From: Alphaproteobacteria bacterium
GTDB lineage: Bacteria > Pseudomonadota > Alphaproteobacteria > Caulobacterales > Caulobacteraceae
Assembly: GCA_018821435.1 (NCBI GenBank)
Contig: JAHJME010000010.1
Location: 186,001 to 250,000, forward strand
Reading direction: 5' to 3'
Length of the DNA stretch: 64,000 bases
In this document: piece after piece, positions 24,472-32,894 of the stretch
Layout: the number at the start of each line of letters is the position of its first letter
How positions within the stretch are numbered: position 1 is the first letter of the stretch
Program-made: the position numbers and the translations under genes
Notes under the pieces: generated by a model
The model's input: only the letters and a program-made list of their open reading frames with translations
The model's database searches: none
What the model was told of the DNA's origin: nothing

Positions 24472-26172
24472 ATGAGCGTCGAGGCCGAGCTGCAGGCCGG
24501 GCGCGAGGCGCAACTGGCCGGCGACCCCTGGACGGCTGTCGAGATCTTCGAGGACCTGGCCGCCCGCGATCCCGCCAACGCCGAGGTGCGCTACTGGCTG
24601 GCCAGCGCCAAGCTGACCGCCGGCGATCCCGACGGCGCGGCCCTGGCGATGGAAGACGGTCGCATCCTGCAGACGCTGCCCCTGGTCACCGCCCGGGGCG
24701 GCGATGCGAACCGGTGCCGCACCGACAGTGCGCACGCCACCCAGATCGCCAACCAGCTCTACAACCAGCACATGGTCGCGATGTCCGCCGTGGTGCGGGC
24801 CTTGGCTCTGTCGGGGGGCAAGATGAACCCCGACAGCCTGATGGGCTTCGGCCTCAGCCTGCTGCACCAGGGCCGCCCCGAAGAGGCGCGCGAGGTGTTC
24901 GGGATGGCCTATGAGATCGCGCCCCTGCCGCGGGTGGCGCAGTTCCGCCTGTGGCCGACACTGTTCTGCGAGAACGGCGAGGCGCGGTTCGCCGAGGACG
25001 CCAAAGCCTGGGGGCGAGAGCACGCGCCGGCGACGCCCCCGGCGCGGTTCAAGAATCCGCCGCTGGAGGGCCGGCGTCTGCGGATCGGCTATTTCGCCCC
25101 GACGTTCGCCGGCTCGCAACTGCGCCAGTACATGGCCCCGCTGCTGGAGAACCACGATCCGGCGACGGTGGAGGTGACGCTTTACCCGACCAGCGCCGAC
25201 ACCGACGCCAACTGGCCCGACTGGATCGCCGTTCACCCGATCGGTCAGTTGTCCGACGCGGACGCCGCGGCCCTGATCCGCCGGGACGGCATCGACGTGC
25301 TGGCGGACTGCTGGGGCCATACGTCCGGCTCGCGGATCGGCGTCCTGGCGCTGCGGCCGGCGCCGGTGCAGATCGCCTGGATCAACTCCACCCATACGAC
25401 CGGCCTGGAGCAGATCGACTACGTTCCGCACGCGGACACCGACTGGGTCTATCCCGAAGGCCGCTACGTCGAGGCGGTGTGGCCGATCGGTCCGGTCTAC
25501 ACTGCGTTCCGGCCGTCAGCGGGGCGGCTGCCGCCCGCGCCGACGCCCGCGCTGTCGCTGGGCTGGCTGACCTTCGGCTCGTTCAACCACCCGGCCAAGC
25601 TGAACGACTGGGTGCTCGACGCCTGGGCCGGCGTGCTGCGGGCCAGGCCCGAGTCCCGGCTGCTGCTCAAGTACCACTTCTTCAGCGACCCGGTTCTGCA
25701 GCGCGTGACCCAGGCGCGGTTCGCCGCGCGCGGCGTCGCGCCGGAGCGCCTGGTGTTCGAGGGCCATACGACGGGTGAGGCGTACTTCGGCGCCTATCGC
25801 AAGATCGACCTGATGCTGGACGCCTGGCCGTTCGGCGGCTCGACGACGACGATGGACGCCCTGTCGAACGGCGCGCCCGTGCTGGTCATGGCCGACCCCG
25901 ACACCCACGGCGGGGACTATGCCCGCGCGATCATGGTGGCCGCCGACCTGACCGAACTGGTGACGGACAGTCCTGAGGCGTTCGTCGAGCGCGCCCTGGA
26001 ACTGACCGAGGACCTCCACGCGCTGGACGCCCTGCGCGCGCGGGTGCGACCGGCGTTCGAGGCAGGACGGTCCTGTGACGAGGTGGGGTTCACCCGGCGG
26101 GTGGAGCAGGCGTTCGGCGAGATGTTCGCGCGGTGGAAGGCCGAGGCCCCGCCGGCCGCCGTCAGGCGCTGA
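24472..26172 (+). CDS. FlmG-like TPR/GT41 glycosyltransferase (probable flagellin glycosyltransferase)
   Basis: A 566-residue modular protein. TPR-like helices cover about 1-175 (AGDPWTAVEIFEDLAARDPANA; LLHQGRPEEAREVFGMAYE). From about 197 a SPINDLY/OGT-type glycosyltransferase follows (RLRIGYFAPTFAGSQLRQY; DCWGHTSGSRIGVLALRPAP; GLEQIDYVPHADTDWVYPEG; FGSFNHPAKLND; LDAWPFGGSTTTMDALSNG). Caulobacter FlmG has this architecture and attaches pseudaminic acid to flagellins, and here pseI is in the same unit, so that role is likely. It acts in the cytosol before flagellin export. It overlaps the convergent fusion gene by 11 bp. The nucleotide-sugar donor is inferred. Confidence 0.88.
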   Translation: MSVEAELQAGREAQLAGDPWTAVEIFEDLAARDPANAEVRYWLASAKLTAGDPDGAALAMEDGRILQTLPLVTARGGDANRCRTDSAHATQIANQLYNQHMVAMSAVVRALALSGGKMNPDSLMGFGLSLLHQGRPEEAREVFGMAYEIAPLPRVAQFRLWPTLFCENGEARFAEDAKAWGREHAPATPPARFKNPPLEGRRLRIGYFAPTFAGSQLRQYMAPLLENHDPATVEVTLYPTSADTDANWPDWIAVHPIGQLSDADAAALIRRDGIDVLADCWGHTSGSRIGVLALRPAPVQIAWINSTHTTGLEQIDYVPHADTDWVYPEGRYVEAVWPIGPVYTAFRPSAGRLPPAPTPALSLGWLTFGSFNHPAKLNDWVLDAWAGVLRARPESRLLLKYHFFSDPVLQRVTQARFAARGVAPERLVFEGHTTGEAYFGAYRKIDLMLDAWPFGGSTTTMDALSNGAPVLVMADPDTHGGDYARAIMVAADLTELVTDSPEAFVERALELTEDLHALDALRARVRPAFEAGRSCDEVGFTRRVEQAFGEMFARWKAEAPPAAVRR

Positions 26173-27739
26173 AGAACGCCCGCACGCGGGCGATCACGAA
26201 GTCGATCTCGCGGTCCGAGTGGGTGGGGTCCAGCGGGAGGCTCAGCAGCGAACCGCCCAAAGCCTCGGCCACCGGGAAATCGCCTGCGCGCCAGCGGCCC
26301 AGGTAGCAGGGCTGTAGGTGCACCGGGGTCGGATAGTGGATGTTCGTGCCCACGCCACCCTCGGCCAGGAACGCCTGCAGCGCGTCGCGCACGCCGGGCG
26401 CACGGACCGGGAAGACGTGCCACACCGGTTGGGCCCAGCCGCGCACGGCCGGCAGATCCAGGCCGCGCACATCGGTCAGGCCCAGGAAGTAGCGGAGCGC
26501 GAGCTGGCTGCGGCGCGCGTTGCCGGCGTCCAGGTGCTCCAGCTTCACGCCCAGGACGGCGGCCTGCAGCGGATCCAGGCGCGAGTTCCGGCCGGGGATC
26601 TCATGGACGTATTTCTCGAGCGAACCATAGTTGGCGATCATCCGGACCGCGCCGGCGGTCTGCGGGTCGTCGCTGACCACGGCGCCGCCGTCGCCCAGGG
26701 CGCCCAGGTTCTTGGTCGGATAGAAGCTGAAGGCCGCCGCATCGCCCAGGGCGCCGACGCGGCGGCCCTTGTAGCGGGCGCCATGGGCCTGGGCCGCGTC
26801 TTCCAGCACCTTGATGGCGCGGCCGTCGATGGCGGCGTGCAGGGCGTCCATGTCCACGGGGTGGCCATAGAGGTGGACCGGGATGATCGCGCGGGTGCGG
26901 CCGGTGATGGCGGCCTCCAGGCGGCCCATGTCCATCAGGCCGGTGTCCGGCTCGACATCGACCAGGACGGGCGTGGCGCCGACCTCGTCCACGGCCAGGG
27001 CGGTGGCGATGAAGTTGTGGGCGGGGACGATCACTTCGTCGCCGGGGCCGACGCCCCAGGCGCGCAGGGTGAGGGACAGGGCGTCCAGGCCGTTGCCCAC
27101 GCCCACCATGTGCTGGGCCTCGCAATAGTCGGCGAAGCGCATCTCGAACGCCGAGACCTCGGGCCCGCCGATCAGCGCGCCGGACTTCACGACCCGGCGC
27201 ATGGCCAGTTCCATCTCGGCGCCCAGGACCTGCGAAATGCGCTTGAGATCCAGGTAGGGGACAGCGGTGACCGGCTCGTCGCCGGCGTCCCAGCGGACGA
27301 AGTCCGCGTATTCGCGGATGTAATCCGCCTCGTCGTACTCCTCCGACGCCAGCACGATGACCACGGAGTCGTGGGAGAAGTCGCTGAGGTCGCGCCAGCA
27401 GCCGGCCGGCACGACGGCGGCCTGCGACGGCCGGTCCAGCTTGACCGTGTCGGTGCGGCCGTCGCGGGTGATCTTGAGGCTGACGCTGCCGCGCAGGCAG
27501 AGGAAGCACTGGCGCAGCGCCTTGTGTCCGTGGCTGCCCCGGCCGGAGCCGGTGGGGACGTCGCGGATGTAATAGACGCGGTGGACCGGGAAGCCGATGT
27601 GCTTGGACACCTCGGCCACGCCCAGGATGCCGTTCGGCATGGGAATGGTCTGCAGATCAACCAGCCGGACCAGCGGCTCGGCCGCCGACGGGCTGTCGAG
27701 CGCCGCCCTCGTCCCTTGCTGTGGTTGATTGACGGCCAC
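26162..27739 (-). CDS. Fused sugar 3,4-ketoisomerase (QdtA/FdtA-like) and DegT/DnrJ aminotransferase (QdtB-like)
   Basis: 525 residues, GTG at 27739 with GGAGGGA upstream. Residues 22-150 are a cupin of the WxcM/FdtA/QdtA family, with the catalytic His pair in GSHGHKALRQCFLCLRGSV (His70, His72). Residues 160-525 are a PLP-dependent DegT/DnrJ/EryC1 aminotransferase, with Lys343 in SFYPTKNLGALGDGG and EDAAQAHGARYKG. The separate proteins work in sequence on dTDP-4-keto-6-deoxyglucose, making dTDP-3-amino-3,6-dideoxyhexoses; here they are one chain. The supply gene (rmlB) is not in the window. It is probably transcribed with pseG, 53 bp upstream. The product sugar (Fuc3N or Qui3N type) is inferred. 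Confidence 0.9.
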   Translation of the reverse strand: MAVNQPQQGTRAALDSPSAAEPLVRLVDLQTIPMPNGILGVAEVSKHIGFPVHRVYYIRDVPTGSGRGSHGHKALRQCFLCLRGSVSLKITRDGRTDTVKLDRPSQAAVVPAGCWRDLSDFSHDSVVIVLASEEYDEADYIREYADFVRWDAGDEPVTAVPYLDLKRISQVLGAEMELAMRRVVKSGALIGGPEVSAFEMRFADYCEAQHMVGVGNGLDALSLTLRAWGVGPGDEVIVPAHNFIATALAVDEVGATPVLVDVEPDTGLMDMGRLEAAITGRTRAIIPVHLYGHPVDMDALHAAIDGRAIKVLEDAAQAHGARYKGRRVGALGDAAAFSFYPTKNLGALGDGGAVVSDDPQTAGAVRMIANYGSLEKYVHEIPGRNSRLDPLQAAVLGVKLEHLDAGNARRSQLALRYFLGLTDVRGLDLPAVRGWAQPVWHVFPVRAPGVRDALQAFLAEGGVGTNIHYPTPVHLQPCYLGRWRAGDFPVAEALGGSLLSLPLDPTHSDREIDFVIARVRAFFSA

Positions 27740-27774
27740 GGCCGATCCCTCCGAACTCGGATAGAGGGCAACAC

Positions 27775-27793
27775 ATCACGGTTAATGCGTGAT
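27775..27793. promoter_or_regulatory. Inverted repeat between pseG and the fusion gene
   Basis: ATCACG-N7-CGTGAT, touching the pseG stop codon and 36 bp upstream of the fusion-gene start. It could be a regulator site or a small mRNA processing hairpin; no further support. Confidence 0.3.
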
Positions 27794-28821
27794 TAGGGCG
27801 CGCCGGCCGCGCGCGCCGAGATCAGGTTGAGGAACGCCTCGGCGGTCCGTCCCGCGCCCAGGCCGTCGCAGACCTCGGCGCTGGCGGCGGCGAGCTGGCG
27901 GCGCACGCCGGCGTCGCGCAGCAGCCGCATCAACTGGCGGTCGAACACGCTGTCGAAGTCGGCGGCGGTGATGTCGGCCACCAGGGCGGCCTCGCGCTCG
28001 GCCATGGCGCTGGCCGCGCCGCGCTGGTTGTCGGCCAGCACCACCATCAGCGAGGGCAGGCCCAGGACGCAGCGTTCCCAGGTGGCCGAGCCGGCCCCGC
28101 CGACGCCGATGTCGGCCTCGGCGGTGAGGCGGGCCATGTGCGGGGTGTCCACGTGCAGCATCAGCCGGGGATCGCGCTTGGCGATCTTGGTCAGTCCGGG
28201 GAGGCTGGGGGACTGGCCGCCCAGGACGACATCGATGCCGATGTCCTGCACCCGCTGGCGCAGGCGCTCGACGATCCGGGCCGTGACGCCGCCCACGTCC
28301 GTCAGCCCCATCGAGACCAGGACCCGCTGCACGGGCTCGCCGCGCCAGGCCAGGGCGGGTTCGCGCAGGGCCGCGAACTCCGGCCGCACGGGGGCATAGG
28401 CGGGGCCCAGCAGCAGGCGGGCGGTCTCCGGGGTCAGGCCCAGGTAATCGCCGGCGCGTCGCGCGGGCCCGGAATCGAGGACGATGTCGCCGCCCAGCGG
28501 TCGGTCGGCCAGGTCGTCGATGACCAGCACCGGGCGGCCCTGGGCCATGGCGCGATGATCGGGCTCGGCCAGGCCGTAGTGGTCGAAGACGATGGCGTCG
28601 AACGCCTCGCGCACCGCGGCGGCGGCCAGGTCCTCGGCGGGAATGCGCGGGGTCTCGGGCGAGAAGGCGTCCAGCAACTCGGCCACCGCCGGCGGCCCGA
28701 CGAAGACGCAGGTGGCGCCCTGGCCCTCCAGCGCGCGGGCCAGGGTCAGCGAGCGCATGGCGTGGCCGCCGCCCACCAATGGGCCGGCGTCGACGACGAA
28801 GAGGATGCGTGGGCCGGTCAT
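27793..28821 (-). CDS. pseG: PseG-like UDP-2,4-diacetamido-2,4,6-trideoxy-altropyranose hydrolase
   Basis: A 342-residue GT-B-fold hydrolase that removes UDP from the fourth Pse-pathway intermediate and so supplies the PseI substrate. N-terminal GPLVGGGHAMRSLTLARAL, with the conserved catalytic His, VLIDDLADRP-type (VLVIDDLADRPLGGDIVLDS) and C-terminal GGAGSATWERCVLGLPSL with NQ (DNQRG) are the family marks. It is the first gene of a leftward pair with the ketoisomerase-aminotransferase fusion. PseB, PseC, PseH and PseF are not in the window and must be elsewhere if the pathway is complete. In Caulobacter the equivalent gene is flmD. Confidence 0.9.
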   Translation of the reverse strand: MTGPRILFVVDAGPLVGGGHAMRSLTLARALEGQGATCVFVGPPAVAELLDAFSPETPRIPAEDLAAAAVREAFDAIVFDHYGLAEPDHRAMAQGRPVLVIDDLADRPLGGDIVLDSGPARRAGDYLGLTPETARLLLGPAYAPVRPEFAALREPALAWRGEPVQRVLVSMGLTDVGGVTARIVERLRQRVQDIGIDVVLGGQSPSLPGLTKIAKRDPRLMLHVDTPHMARLTAEADIGVGGAGSATWERCVLGLPSLMVVLADNQRGAASAMAEREAALVADITAADFDSVFDRQLMRLLRDAGVRRQLAAASAEVCDGLGAGRTAEAFLNLISARAAGAP

Positions 28822-28914
28822 GACCGTCGATCACCCGCGAATGGGGCGAGGTCGGGGCAGAAGGGCGCTGGGCCGGTCATGCCCTTCTGATGAGCCGATG
28901 CGGCCCAAAAGCAA

Positions 28915-28938
28915 AGGGCCGCCCCGAGGGGCGGCCCT
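28915..28938 (-). terminator. Rho-independent terminator of the RTX-protein gene
   Basis: Perfect 11 bp GC-rich arms AGGGCCGCCCC/GGGGCGGCCCT with a 2 nt centre. Read on the minus strand, TTTGCTTTT follows. It lies 22 bp after the stop of the RTX gene and ends a leftward transcript before pseG. Confidence 0.85.
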
Positions 28939-28960
28939 GAACCTGTGTATGGCAGCTCGA

Positions 28961-31213
28961 TTAGACGAAGTTGGCGTCCGAGATATCGGCCAGGCCCCGG
29001 CCCGTCAGCAGGACCGCGTCGTCGGCCGTGCCGGCGCCGCCGTTGCTGAAGACGATCACGTCCGCGCCCACCTTGACCGCGACATAGAAGATCGTGCCTC
29101 CGAGTTGGGCGTTGGCTTGCGTCAGCGCATCGGTGAAGTCGGACGCCGAGGCGATCTCCGCGTAGTTGGAGCCGCTGCCGGCAGGGCCGAAGTCCATGGT
29201 GTCGTCGCTGGTCCAGTCGGTGATCTGGTCGATCGTGCTGGCGCCGACGATGCCGCTGTCGCCGCTGGCGAAGATGAAGCGATCGGCGCCCGTGCCGCCG
29301 GACATCACGTCATGGCCGGCGCCGGCGGTGATGGTGTCGGCCCCTGTGCCGGTCACGATGGTGTCCGCACCCGCGCCGGCGGTGACGGCGTTGTTGCCGT
29401 TGCCTGCGTTGATGTTGTTCGCGCCCGCGCCGGCCGAGATGATGTCATTGCCGTTGCCGGCGGTGATCGTATCGGCGCCGCTGCCGGCGGTGACGTTGTT
29501 CTCGCCTTCGCCGACGCTGATGATGTTGTCCTCGGCGCCGCTGCCGTTGATCGTGTCGCTGCCGTCACCGCCCTGGATGGCGGCGCGGCCCGAGAAGGTG
29601 ATGTTGTCGTCGCCGGCGCCGCCGTTGACGATGTCCACGCCGCCCGCGGTGGTCGTGCCGACGCTGATCACGTCGTTGCCGCCGCCGGCGAGCACCGAGT
29701 CGTTGCCCGTCGTCGTGGTGATGGTGTCGGCGCCGCTGCCGGCGGAGACCGTGTTGTTCCCATCGCCGGCGTTGATGGTGTTGGCGCCGTCGCCGGCGTC
29801 GATGTTGTCGTTGCCCGAGCCGGTCGCCAGGCTGTCGTCGCCCGACCCGGCGGTGACGGTGTCGTTGCCGCTGCCGGAGCTGAGGCTGTTCGTGCCGTCG
29901 CCCAGCGTGATGGTGGCGTTGCCGCTGGTGGTCGAGACCGTGTCGTTGCCCGCGCCGACGCTGATGACCACCGCGCCCGTCGAGCCGGTGACCGTATCGC
30001 CGCCTTCGCCGCCGATCACGGTGCCGCCGCCGCCGACCAGGGAGATCTGGTTGGCGCCCGCGCCCGCGTCGATCGCGTTGACGCCCGCGCCGGCGACGAT
30101 GGTGTCGTTGCCGTCGCCGGTCGTTATCGTGTCGTCGCCGCTGGTGGTGGTGACGCTGTCCGTCCCCGCGCCGGTGGAGATGTTGTTGTTGCCGCCACCC
30201 GCGCTGACGACGTCGTTGCCGTCGCCGGTGGTGATGATGTTGTTGCCCGAGCCCACGGTGACGTTGTCGTCGCCCGCGGCCGCGGTGATCGTGTTGTCGC
30301 CGTTGCCGACGTTCAGCACGTCATTGCCGGCGCCGCTGTCGATCAGGCTGGAGCCGTCGCCCGCCGCCAGACTGTCTTCGCCCGTGCCGAGGTTGATGAT
30401 GTCGTTGCCGCCGCCCGCGTTCACGGTGTCGTTGCCGTCGCCGCCTTCGATCGTGTCGGCCCCGGCGCCACCGATGATGGTGTCGTTGCCGGCGCCGCCG
30501 TCGAGCGAGTCACGCCCGCCGCCGCCCGTGACAGAGTCGTCACCGTCCTGGCCGCCCAGGGTGTCGCCCGATCCGGAGCCAATCAGGCTGTCGTTGCCGA
30601 GGTTGCCGAGGGCATAGTCGCCGCCGCCCTGACTGGCGTTGATGCTGTCGTCGCCCTGGCCGCCCAGCAGCAGGTCGGCGCCCGCGCCGCCCGAGATGGT
30701 GTCGTCGCCCAGGTTGCCCTGCGCGAACTGCAGCACCGTGGCGTTGGTGAAACCGCCCAGGGTGATGAGGTCGTTGTCGCGGCCGCCGTAGATCACGTCG
30801 TCGCCGGCGTCGCCGGAGAGGGTGTCGGCGCCCTGGTTGCCTTGCAGCACGTCGTTGCCGTCGCCGCCGGCCAGGGTGTCGTTGCCCGTGCCGCCGTAGA
30901 TGCCGTCGGCGCCCGCGCCGCCCGTGACGTTGTCGGCGCCGGTCTGGCCCGCGTAGAGGATGGAGCTGTCGGCGAAGACCGTGCTGGTCGCGCCGTTGCT
31001 CTGGGCGCGGAAGCCGCCCGGATCGGCGAAGGTCAGCGACTTGGTCGGCGAGCTGATGACGATGCGGTCCGGCGAATCCACCGTGAACGGCACGAACGAC
31101 ACCGACACCTTCGCGGCGGTCAGGGTCTGATCGCTGAAGATGATACGGTCGTTGGCCGAGTTGTACGAAGCCGCCTGCGCAGCGGTCATATCGTCAAAGA
31201 AAAACGTCGCCAC
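28961..31213 (-). CDS. RTX (hemolysin-type calcium-binding repeat) secreted protein
   Basis: 750 residues, GTG at 31213 with GGGAG 8 nt upstream. A unique N-terminus of about 90 residues is followed by an uninterrupted block of 9-residue GG-x-G-x-D-x-x-x beta-roll repeats (about 92-660; for example GGAGNDTIIGGAGADTIEGG) and an RTX-type C-terminal domain (FIFASGD, ITDWTSDDTMDF). That C-terminus is the usual uncleaved type I secretion signal region. Many central repeats have Asn in the calcium-binding Asp position (GDGNNT, GAGANN). There is no protease or lipase catalytic domain, so a structural surface, adhesin or S-layer-like role is more likely (inference). No type I exporter is nearby. It has its own terminator. 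Confidence 0.9.
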   Translation of the reverse strand: MATFFFDDMTAAQAASYNSANDRIIFSDQTLTAAKVSVSFVPFTVDSPDRIVISSPTKSLTFADPGGFRAQSNGATSTVFADSSILYAGQTGADNVTGGAGADGIYGGTGNDTLAGGDGNDVLQGNQGADTLSGDAGDDVIYGGRDNDLITLGGFTNATVLQFAQGNLGDDTISGGAGADLLLGGQGDDSINASQGGGDYALGNLGNDSLIGSGSGDTLGGQDGDDSVTGGGGRDSLDGGAGNDTIIGGAGADTIEGGDGNDTVNAGGGNDIINLGTGEDSLAAGDGSSLIDSGAGNDVLNVGNGDNTITAAAGDDNVTVGSGNNIITTGDGNDVVSAGGGNNNISTGAGTDSVTTTSGDDTITTGDGNDTIVAGAGVNAIDAGAGANQISLVGGGGTVIGGEGGDTVTGSTGAVVISVGAGNDTVSTTSGNATITLGDGTNSLSSGSGNDTVTAGSGDDSLATGSGNDNIDAGDGANTINAGDGNNTVSAGSGADTITTTTGNDSVLAGGGNDVISVGTTTAGGVDIVNGGAGDDNITFSGRAAIQGGDGSDTINGSGAEDNIISVGEGENNVTAGSGADTITAGNGNDIISAGAGANNINAGNGNNAVTAGAGADTIVTGTGADTITAGAGHDVMSGGTGADRFIFASGDSGIVGASTIDQITDWTSDDTMDFGPAGSGSNYAEIASASDFTDALTQANAQLGGTIFYVAVKVGADVIVFSNGGAGTADDAVLLTGRGLADISDANFV

Positions 31214-31344
31214 GGTGCGGCTCCCGATTACGAATCAATTGGTGTCCCTGGCGGGAAGGCTAACTGCAAATCCTTAGACAACGTTACCGTAGCGGGCCAA
31301 CCCGACAAGGAAACCATCGCCCAAGGTCGAGCGGCCGCTCTCGA

Positions 31345-32316
31345 TCAGACTGAGCCGTCGTATCGGCGCAACACCTCGCGAGCGGCGCGGTCGGTTTCTA
31401 GCAGGGGTGGATAAGGCGGCGCTGTCAACTCGCCGACGAAGGGTTTGGCGACGTCTCGCGCCCGCAGCGCGGCGTGGAAACGCGCCAGCTTGGCGCTGCG
31501 CCCGGCCATGGCCAGGACGAACAGCGGCTTGCCCGTGGCCGCGGCGTCGGTGGCGAGGTTGGTGGAGTCCTCGGTGACCAGGATTGCGTCGGCCGCCGCC
31601 AGGAAGGCGAAATAGGGATTGTCGCCCGACCCGTCCCAGATGATCCCCGGCAGATGGGCGAGCGCAACGGTAATCGCCTGCCGCGCGGCGGCCGGCGTGC
31701 GGCGGGTGAAGCTGAGCAGCAGGGACCCGCCGGCCGCCTGTATGGCCCGGCCGATGTCCGCCGCCAACGCCCGGGCGCGATCCAGCGGCAGGTCATGGGC
31801 CTTGGATCGGCCGCCGACGATCACGGCGACGCGCGGGTGGGGCAGGGGGGCGATGGCGTCGTCGAACCGCGCCAGGTCCAGCGCGAGCTTCTCCGGGGTG
31901 ATCCGGTTGGGCGCCCCCAGGATCGGGAAGACATTGGCGCCGGCCAGTCCGTCATGCTCCGGGGGGATGACCAGGTCGAACCGGCCCAACGGCGCGCGAG
32001 GATCCTGGGCCTGGACGACGAAGGTCTTGCCCTCGCTCAGTTTCAACATCCGCGTCGAGAGCGGCAGGGTGGCGCGGCCCGCCGCGATCCAGATGTCGGG
32101 ATAGGGCGCTTGGATGGGATCGCCGGTTCGGGCGCCCAGGGGGATGACCTGCCACGGCAGACGGCCCAGCCCGGCCTTCCAGCCGATCCGCTTGACGCTG
32201 ATGTGGGCCGGTTTCAGGCGCGCGATCGCCTCGGCCAGCCCAAGGGCCTGGGCTTCGATGCCGGCGCGTCCGTCGGAGACGGCCCAGATCCTGAGGGGAC
32301 GCGCGCCGGAGGCCAT
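31345..32316 (-). CDS. ELM1/GtrOC1-like DUF1022 family protein
   Basis: A 323-residue protein of the family known from the plant mitochondrial fission factor ELM1, widespread in alphaproteobacteria. Blocks are WAVSDGRAGIEAQALGLAEA, PDIWIAAGRATLPL, VVQAQDPRAP, FDLVIPPEHDG, VAVIVGGRSKAHDL, LLLSFTRRTP, and AADAILVTEDSTNLATDAAATGKP. The fold resembles GT-B glycosyltransferases, so a sugar-transfer role is possible, but bacterial function is unknown. It is 13 bp downstream of greA on the same strand, behind a perfect hairpin (32321-32343) that leaves no visible ribosome site, so its translation may depend on greA. Confidence 0.87.
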   Translation of the reverse strand: MASGARPLRIWAVSDGRAGIEAQALGLAEAIARLKPAHISVKRIGWKAGLGRLPWQVIPLGARTGDPIQAPYPDIWIAAGRATLPLSTRMLKLSEGKTFVVQAQDPRAPLGRFDLVIPPEHDGLAGANVFPILGAPNRITPEKLALDLARFDDAIAPLPHPRVAVIVGGRSKAHDLPLDRARALAADIGRAIQAAGGSLLLSFTRRTPAAARQAITVALAHLPGIIWDGSGDNPYFAFLAAADAILVTEDSTNLATDAAATGKPLFVLAMAGRSAKLARFHAALRARDVAKPFVGELTAPPYPPLLETDRAAREVLRRYDGSV

Positions 32317-32320
32317 CAGC

Positions 32321-32343
32321 TGGAGTGGGTCAGACCCACTCCA
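32321..32343 (-). promoter_or_regulatory. Perfect hairpin spanning the greA stop and the ELM1-gene leader
   Basis: TGGAGTGGGTC/GACCCACTCCA, 11 bp perfect arms around one base. On the mRNA it begins in the last greA codons, contains the TGA stop (32330-32332) and ends 4 nt before the next ATG (32316). There is no U-tract, so it is not a normal terminator; it may couple, attenuate or process the transcript. Confidence 0.6.
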
Positions 32344-32803
32344 CCTTGGTGATCTCGTAGGCCTTGGCGCCGTTGGGGGTGATTACCTCCACGACGTCGC
32401 CCGTCTCCTTGCCGATGATCGCGCGAGCGATCGGCGAGGTGATCGACACCCGGCCGCTCTTCACGTCGGCCTCGTGCTCGCCCACGATCTGGTAGCGAGC
32501 CGATTCCTCGGTGTCCTCGTCGACGACCGACACGGTGGCCCCGAACTTGATCTGGTTGCCCGAAAGCTTCGAGACGTCGATGACCTGCGCACGGGCCATC
32601 TTGTCCTCGATCTCGGCGATCTGACCTTCGATCCAGCCCTGCCGATCCTTGGCCGCGTGGTACTCGGCGTTTTCGGAAAGGTCGCCGTGCAGACGCGCCT
32701 CCGCGATCGCGCCGATTACAGCCGGGCGCTCCACAGTCTTCAAACGCTTCAGTTCGTCGTCGAGGGCTTTATAGCCCTCGACGGTCATCGGAACTTTTTC
32801 CAT
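32330..32803 (-). CDS. greA: Transcription elongation factor GreA
   Basis: A 157-residue, full-length GreA that rescues backtracked RNA polymerase by stimulating transcript cleavage. The N-terminal coiled-coil (residues 1-75, with the acidic tip [16 protein letters not shown]) and the C-terminal FKBP-like domain ([39 protein letters not shown]) are intact. Its last codons form one arm of the hairpin at 32321-32343. It is followed by the ELM1-like gene. Confidence 0.98.
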   Translation of the reverse strand: MEKVPMTVEGYKALDDELKRLKTVERPAVIGAIAEARLHGDLSENAEYHAAKDRQGWIEGQIAEIEDKMARAQVIDVSKLSGNQIKFGATVSVVDEDTEESARYQIVGEHEADVKSGRVSITSPIARAIIGKETGDVVEVITPNGAKAYEITKVEWV

Positions 32804-32894
32804 CGTGACTCGAGGTGCGCCTTGGTTATCCCCAACCCGGCCGCGGGCGAATGCGACCCGGGGGCAAAGAAGCTAGGATTGTGCGCCGCAAAAA

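Noticed and set aside
28592..31414. A long rightward open frame (about 940 codons, Val/Ala/Asp-rich) and another of 483 codons antisense to the RTX gene
   Set aside because: Both mirror the 27 bp-periodic RTX repeats; composition is repetitive, no ribosome site or domain, and the minus-strand RTX protein explains the region.
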